Source: Mycobacterium sp. 852013-51886_SCH5428379
GTDB lineage: Bacteria > Actinomycetota > Actinomycetes > Mycobacteriales > Mycobacteriaceae
NCBI RefSeq assembly: GCF_001665575.1
Contig: NZ_LZSU01000052.1
Coordinates: 118,575-182,574 of the forward strand
DNA length: 64,000 bases
Direction of reading: 5' to 3'
The notes under the pieces are model-generated. The model was not told the origin of the DNA. It worked only from the letters and a program-made list of their open reading frames with translations, and searched no databases. A program made the translations under genes and the position numbers. Positions within the stretch are counted from its first letter, which is position 1. Every line of letters begins with the position of its first letter. This document shows positions 60,801-64,000 of the stretch, one piece after another.

Positions 60801-61208
60801 GGCCCAGACGCTCTCCACGAACGCGGTGTTCATCGTGCTGGGGTAGGACAGGTTGCCGACGATCAGTCCGGTCCGAGGTGCGGTGTGCGAGCCGCCCAGC
60901 GCCTGCTGCGCGCACTGGGCGAGCCACGACACCAGCGGGTCGAGCCGGTCCAGATCGCCGATTCGCGAGGCGATCTCGGGCAGGTCGAAGGACGCGTCGA
61001 CATAGCCACCGGTGGCCGACGACACTCTCAGCCCGGTCTTGTCACCGGCCAACAGCGCCGCGGGGTCGACGCCCCGCCAGTGGTCACGCGGAGTCGGGGT
61101 GAGCAGACAGCGCGCGGCCAGCGTCGCCTCGAACAGCGCTTCCGGAGTGTTGGCACCGGGCAGCACACAGCTGCGGCCGACGATCGCGACAGGGTCGAAT
61201 GGGCTCAC
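54801..61208 (-). CDS. PUFA-synthase-like multidomain protein, KS-CLF-AT-DH-DH
   Basis: A 2135-residue protein. Domains in order: ketosynthase (1-420) with DAACASSLYA (cysteine near residue 168), HATGTPLGD and KGNLGHT; a chain-length-factor-like second KS (~434-800) where the cysteine is lost (FTVSSEELSG); an acyltransferase (~820-1190) with nucleophile GLSSGETNALL near 905 and FVEHGP; a Pro-rich linker (~1195-1370); and four hotdog units forming two FabA-like dehydratase didomains. Of these the second (DGHFKNDPCMPG, ~1648) and fourth (KAHFFQDPVQPG, ~2030) keep the catalytic histidine and the first and third do not, as in PfaC-type didomains. The KS-CLF-AT-DH-DH order differs from classic PfaC, which lacks AT. 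GTG 61208 overlaps the upstream stop (GTGA). It makes an unusual, possibly unsaturated acyl chain. Confidence 0.9.
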   Translation of the reverse strand: MSPFDPVAIVGRSCVLPGANTPEALFEATLAARCLLTPTPRDHWRGVDPAALLAGDKTGLRVSSATGGYVDASFDLPEIASRIGDLDRLDPLVSWLAQCAQQALGGSHTAPRTGLIVGNLSYPSTMNTAFVESVWAGGAEVDPRNRFSSGLPVHLVAAAMDMTGPAYALDAACASSLYAIKLACDALHDGAADVMLAGGVNGADDLFLHLGFTALQALSASGRSRPFHADADGLVPSAGAALVALKRLEDAERAGDPILGVIMGVGLSNDGRQSGFLAPAVGGQTRAMLAALEQAGVAPTDIDYLDCHATGTPLGDATELQSIAAAYGEAPLTLGALKGNLGHTITVSGAASLVNVLSAMAASVIPPALCDKPTGALADTPFTLATTPTPWDAEVKRAAVSNFGFGGNNAHLIVQNHVRTKRSTPRRPAPTDDVVICGIGVLTGDTQDAGAFRRRALGPEAEPIPLETVELGLAGLGFPPNELKASLTQQTAMLAAAAEALDGVTLDPDRTGVVVGMGCDATIARQRLRVLHIDDDAWLAANRDSAPQLTADGVVGTMPNIPANRIHAQRDFRGFGFTVSSEELSGVDALRIGVRALRHRELDAVVTGAVDMCCEPAHARAADGLSTTPGAPHGDAAVAFVLKRRQDAEAAGDQILAVVDVDGTPTAVAPNIAQARFGRTHAASAAAEIAAWAAAVTSRVRVDQNGAQPAPGGTRAAVQLSSIGGRADGISLTASAEAPVPLAAGVVPFSERYAGESRADLADRMRDHRPGGTGPVRCALVAASAAALDGLRESAVQRLGRGETPAGIGVAYSEAPITGELAFTFTGAAAAYPGAGRDLLLAWPEVGDALAERFSGVGDLARALYGAGITSLDPRTQLTGCALVCQAQAELSRNVLGLNPTAAIGLSSGETNALLAFGIWRDLEPMLDEIEASGMYGDELTGACRVAAADWGLGDRPAPWECWRITAPRAAVEAALTAEPHAYMTIVQAPDDCVIGGDPAACRRVIDAVDGAAAMPLGLDMVIHCSAMAPFADTWRRIHTRETHTAPDVRFYTNAVNRAYTPTREAAAEAITRQALEPIDFPATVLQAYEDGVRVFVEHGPRAILTGAIPKILGDRPHLAVALDPQERRGLRALAESVSKLWVGGVSVDVDAFDDRMRQLRDDSAFPSAPKTRTLSLAAHWPDVVSAPAAQHSAGPATPSDRQRMPEVNSVSVNPESLQHMPPAPAELQPLAFAPAPAAQVQPATVTAAPPAPVAGRAAAALNLVTSVGEAHTAFVEQTALAHASFLQSRAASLALTAGSRAPRLLEARGLATAVASPPPPAPTQAPPPASLPTVRRESPPRPADLSPPAPPPPPPPPAKAGPLWTRDQLEILAGGRISEVLGPLFAELDQYERLVRMPEPPLLLADRVMSIDGEPGTMGTGRIVTETDVDPEAWYMHNGRMSPGVVIESGQADLLLASWLGADFSNRGQRVYRLLGCDLTFMGGLPQAGETLHYDIHIDGHAKTGDTRLFFFHYDCYIGDRLAISVRNGQAGFFSDEELANSDGVLWDAADDAPREGARRDTPPRVTRKRSFDRADIEAFTHGNAFACFGSGFEMAAAHSRTPTLPVGRLRLFDEVAEFDPDGGPWGRGYLRARAAVPADAWFYDGHFKNDPCMPGTLMADAATQALSFAMAAYGFTIDRDGWRFEPVPEEMARFVCRGQVTPDADHILDYEVFVEEIIDGPTPTIFASLLCSSDGFKVFHCRRFGMRLVPDWPMPPGAPGPVRILEGTKDVRGDQGALLACGRGMPSDAFGALYAPFDGTRRAPRLPDEPYHFMSRVLSVSSPPGVPTKDGVVVAEYDVPADAWYFEDGRSDAVPMAVLIEILLQPCGWLSSYNGFAANRADDVVFRNLDGNDVTLHRPARPGTLRVTSRLERFAEGGGSTIVFFDVVCTQGDDVVMTMKTAFGFFSPEALRNQVGLRVNPGALEAISAPAPVSVAYRDDALTGAPWLAQGRLQVIDRVKFWPGAGEAGLGRLVAEFDVRPEAWFFKAHFFQDPVQPGSLGLEAMQQAARAAARLSGIATDGAAFEPVAVGHTFSWKFRGQVIPTNTRTRSEIEIVSTETDERGIVLLFNGAFWVDDLCIYSTTGMGVRVLPN

Positions 61209-64000
61209 GACCCGGTGCCCGCGACGTAGAACTCCACGCCTTCGAGCGTCGCGACCGGCGCACCGTCGCTGGTTTCCAGGGCGATGTCGAAGTCGACGCG
61301 CTTGTCGTTGACCGGATGGGCGGCGAACCGGCAGCGCAGGGCCCCGGCCTCCTCGAACGAGCGGTGCAGCACCACGCGTCCGATTCGCACGGGCAGCACG
61401 AGCGGATGTCCGTGCGCACTGGCCCACAGGATGCCGAGTTGCAGGCCGCCATCGACCGCCACGGGGTCGATGGCCCAATCCGCTTCGGGCCAGCCGAGGT
61501 CCGTGCGGGTCTTCAGATGTGCCGTGCCGCCGGCAGATCCGAAGGCGTCCAGCCCGTCGATGACCGCGAACCGCGGACCGTGGAAGAGCGGGACGGCGTA
61601 GGCGTCGTCGACACTCATCGGCCACGAAGATGCCGGCAGCTCGGGCAGCGACACGCTCGTCGGTGCCGCGGGTGACAGGTCAAGGCCGGCGCGGTAGCGG
61701 GCACGGCCCTCGCAGTCGTGCACCGTCACGGCGTAGGACGACCCGGCCGGTTCGATGTCGATCGCGAGATCCTGCTGTCCGCAGGCGGCGAAGGTGACGC
61801 CGGAGAGCACCTGGAAGTCGCGGACGGTGACCGTCGCGTCACCGATCAGATCGCGAGCCGCACGCAGCATGGCCTCGAGTACGACGACGACCGGCACCAC
61901 GACCTGACCCCGGACCTGGTGGTCTTCCAGGACGGGCAGCGTCTCGGTGGACACGTCCCAGTCCAGGTGCGCGGTCCGCAGACGCGGTTCGGCAGGCGCG
62001 GCGACGACCACCGCCGTGGCCGGAGCCCGGCGCAGGGCGTGTTCGGCGAAGAACTGCGCCCCCTCGTCGATCGGGATGACGCCGACACCGGCGTCGAGGA
62101 AACGGCTCTTGAGGGTGGCGTCGACCATGCCGCCGTCCCACGGGCCCCAGCCGAAGGCACGCACGACGCACCGGTCGCCGCGACGCGCGGCTTCCCGCGC
62201 CGAGATGGACTCCAGCGCCGCGTTGGCCGCCGCGTAGGCGGACTGGCCGGGATTCCCCGCCCGCGCCGCGATGGAGGAGAACATCGAGATGAACCGGAGG
62301 TCATCGTCCGACGTCGCATCCAGAAGTGCCTCCGCGCCCACCAGTTTGGTGCTGAACACCTTGACGAACTGGTCGTCGTCGAGGTCTTCGAGGCGCTTGT
62401 CGGCGAGCACACCGGCGCCGTGGACGACGCCGACGATCGGACCGAGGCCCGATCGCACCTCGTCGAGCACGCTGCGCAACGCCGCCGCATCGGTGATGCT
62501 GGCCGAGAAGTAGCGCGCCGGGGTGCCCTGGCGTTCGGCGGTCGCGAGGGTGGCGCGGACTTCCCGCTCGGCCATCAGCTTCTCCGCCTGCGCACGCGCC
62601 TGCGGAAGGCTCAGTTGCTCACCCCGGGCGCGTGCCGCCGCCGCCAGCGCGGTGGCGATCGAGGTGATCGTGTCGCCGGCCGGCTCGTCGGCAGTCGCCT
62701 GCCGTAGCGGTGTACGGCCCAGCAGCGCCAGGCTCAGACCGTGGCGTTCGGCCAACGCGAGCGCCGACGCAGCGGTCACGCCACGTGCACCGCCGGTCAC
62801 CACGACGACTCCCCCGGCGGGGACGCTGATCGTCTCGCCCTCGCCGATCGACGAGGTGATGCCGCCGACGGCGACCATCCGCGTGCCGTCGGCGCGCAGC
62901 GCGACCTCGACGCCGCTGCCGCCTTCGAGCAGTTCGGTCGCCAGCCGTTCGGCATCGAGGTGTTCGATGTCGACCGCCCGCACCGCGGCGTCGGGCCATT
63001 CCCAGGCGGCCGTCTTCGCCAGACTCGCCACGCCGATCGGGGCGCCGGTCCCGGCGAATGCGCCGCCGGTGGACTGGACCGTCACGAAAAGCCTTGACTC
63101 GCCGCCACTTCCGGCGACACAGCGGGCGGCGCGGAACGCACGTACATGCATGTCGACGCAGTCTTCGGCCGTGTCGGCGGCCGCCAGCCCCGCGAGGCTG
63201 ATGACGGCGGTCGCGCGGTCCGGCAGCTCGTCGACGGCGCGGGCCTTGACGCCGCGATCGATCATCACCTGTTCGAGGGCATCGGCGAACTCCGGGTCTT
63301 CACGGGTGATGAAGACCTCGCCGTCGCGCAGGCCGGCCATCGCGAAGCCGCTCGGTGGTACCGGCTGGAAGTCGGCTTCGGTGCAGGACAGGCCGCCGGT
63401 CGGCGGGTTCTCCGTGGGCGCGTCAGGGGCGGCCGCTGCCGGATCCTCCTCGGCTGGCGCATTTTGGGTGGAGCCGAGGCCGCTGACCTTGTCGACGACG
63501 TCCTGGAGCGTCCGCAGACCCGCCAACTCCGACGCCGGAATATCCGGCGCCCCCGGGAACTTCGCCTGCAACGCCGCCAAAATCTCCACCTGCTTGATGG
63601 AGTCGATACCGAGCTCGGCCTCCATCTCCATCTCCAACGACAACATGTCCGCCGGATAACCCGTCTTCTCCGACACGATCCCCAACACCACAGCACCCAC
63701 CGGCAACCCCGGCACAGGCGCGGAGGCTGCAACAGCAGCTGCCACGTCAGGAACATTCGGGGCGAACCCACCCACCTTGTCCACCACGTCCTGCAACGTC
63801 CGCAGACCCGCCAACTCCGACGCCGGAATATCCGGCGCCCCCGGGAACTTCGCCTGCAACGCCGCCAAAATCTCCACCTGCTTGATGGAGTCGATACCGA
63901 GCTCGGCCTCCATCTCCATCTCCAACGACAACATGTCCGCCGGATAACCCGTCTTCTCCGACACGATCCCCAACACCACAGCACCCACCGGCAACCCCGG
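61205..64000 (-). CDS. PUFA-synthase-like (PfaA-type) protein, C-terminal fragment ACP-ACP-KR-DH
   Basis: The frame stays open to the window edge, so the N-terminus (expected KS-AT and perhaps more ACPs) is missing. About 931 residues are visible: two tandem ACPs with the phosphopantetheine serine in LGIDSIKQVEIL, a ketoreductase with VVTGGARGVTAASALA and the tyrosine motif QSAYAAANAALES, and a C-terminal PKS-type dehydratase (residues ~680-930) with DHQVRGQVVVP (HxxxGxxxxP) and VDGGLQ (DxxxQ). Tandem near-identical ACPs followed by KR and DH are the hallmark of PfaA-type secondary lipid synthases. It is coupled by a GTGA overlap to the KS-CLF-AT-DH-DH gene. A PfaD-type enoylreductase is not in the window and may lie upstream. 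Confidence 0.9.
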   Translation of the reverse strand, partial: PGLPVGAVVLGIVSEKTGYPADMLSLEMEMEAELGIDSIKQVEILAALQAKFPGAPDIPASELAGLRTLQDVVDKVGGFAPNVPDVAAAVAASAPVPGLPVGAVVLGIVSEKTGYPADMLSLEMEMEAELGIDSIKQVEILAALQAKFPGAPDIPASELAGLRTLQDVVDKVSGLGSTQNAPAEEDPAAAAPDAPTENPPTGGLSCTEADFQPVPPSGFAMAGLRDGEVFITREDPEFADALEQVMIDRGVKARAVDELPDRATAVISLAGLAAADTAEDCVDMHVRAFRAARCVAGSGGESRLFVTVQSTGGAFAGTGAPIGVASLAKTAAWEWPDAAVRAVDIEHLDAERLATELLEGGSGVEVALRADGTRMVAVGGITSSIGEGETISVPAGGVVVVTGGARGVTAASALALAERHGLSLALLGRTPLRQATADEPAGDTITSIATALAAAARARGEQLSLPQARAQAEKLMAEREVRATLATAERQGTPARYFSASITDAAALRSVLDEVRSGLGPIVGVVHGAGVLADKRLEDLDDDQFVKVFSTKLVGAEALLDATSDDDLRFISMFSSIAARAGNPGQSAYAAANAALESISAREAARRGDRCVVRAFGWGPWDGGMVDATLKSRFLDAGVGVIPIDEGAQFFAEHALRRAPATAVVVAAPAEPRLRTAHLDWDVSTETLPVLEDHQVRGQVVVPVVVVLEAMLRAARDLIGDATVTVRDFQVLSGVTFAACGQQDLAIDIEPAGSSYAVTVHDCEGRARYRAGLDLSPAAPTSVSLPELPASSWPMSVDDAYAVPLFHGPRFAVIDGLDAFGSAGGTAHLKTRTDLGWPEADWAIDPVAVDGGLQLGILWASAHGHPLVLPVRIGRVVLHRSFEEAGALRCRFAAHPVNDKRVDFDIALETSDGAPVATLEGVEFYVAGTGS
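63511..64000. repeat. Tandem repeat encoding identical ACP domains (288-bp period)
   Basis: Bases 63511-63712 recur at 63799-64000 with, by eye, complete identity over 202 bp and a 288-bp (96-residue) period. The 86-bp linkers differ. The repeat may continue beyond the window edge, so the true ACP number is unknown. Perfect identity of the DNA means recent duplication or gene conversion between ACP units. Confidence 0.9.

Noticed and set aside
54801..61625. Extended start of the KS-CLF-AT-DH-DH gene at 61625
   Set aside because: The extra N-terminus overlaps the dehydratase domain of the upstream gene and is Arg-rich. KS similarity starts at GTG 61208, with a typical GTGA overlap.
1..64000. 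CRISPR arrays, tRNA/rRNA genes, transposases or integrases
   Set aside because: None was seen on reading. The only perfect tandem repeat is the ACP-coding one, and no ORF carries transposase or integrase motifs.

Overview
The window is GC-rich actinobacterial DNA, almost certainly from a non-tuberculous mycobacterium. The markers are an MmpS/MmpL/MmpL export operon, an MbtH-coupled NRPS, five glycosyltransferases of the glycopeptidolipid (GPL) type, paralogous rhamnosyl O-methyltransferases and a PapA-like acyltransferase. Many starts are GTG or TTG, and many neighbouring genes overlap by 4 nt (ATGA or GTGA), as is usual in mycobacteria. I see no rRNA, tRNA, CRISPR array, insertion sequence or transcriptional regulator gene.

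Layout. (1) 1-1646 (+): the C-terminal end of a modular PKS (KR-ACP), translationally coupled to an ICMT-like membrane methyltransferase. (2) 19015-1650 (-): mbtH, a one-module NRPS (starter C-A-T-E) and a giant NRPS (C-A-T, C-A-T, C-A-T-E, C-T). (3) 19.1-34.0 kb: a tailoring region of four GT1 glycosyltransferases, three kinds of methyltransferase (two with membrane anchors), an epimerase probably making dTDP-6-deoxy-L-talose, a nucleotide-sugar dehydrogenase with an ArnA/UXS-like partner, and an acyltransferase remnant. (4) 34.2-39.5 kb: a redox group of one GMC oxidoreductase and two Gfo/Idh/MocA oxidoreductases, plus an alpha/beta hydrolase and a TylF methyltransferase. (5) 39.6-47.8 kb: a DrrABC-like ABC transporter, a fifth glycosyltransferase, a sulfotransferase, a PapA-like acyltransferase and a 14-TM MFS transporter. 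(6) 48.4-54.7 kb (+): mmpS-mmpL-mmpL. (7) 64000-54801 (-): two coupled multidomain genes of a PUFA-synthase-like secondary lipid synthase (ACP-ACP-KR-DH, then KS-CLF-AT-DH-DH), running off the right edge.

How it may work. The starter C domain suggests that the peptide is N-acylated. Adenylation codes read by eye suggest Thr in the first and fourth modules, both followed by epimerisation domains, so a lipopeptide with two D-configured Thr-like residues is predicted. Those hydroxyls would be natural glycosylation sites. The sugar-nucleotide enzymes, five glycosyltransferases, six sugar-type methyltransferases, sulfotransferase and acyltransferase would decorate it, and MmpL/MmpS (perhaps with the ABC and MFS pumps) would export it. 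The last NRPS module has no adenylation domain and no thioesterase or reductase, unlike canonical GPL synthetases that end in a reductase. A PUFA-type synthase beside the GPL-type exporter raises the possibility of an unusual acyl chain. The product is therefore probably a GPL-like but non-canonical glycolipopeptide. That part is inference.
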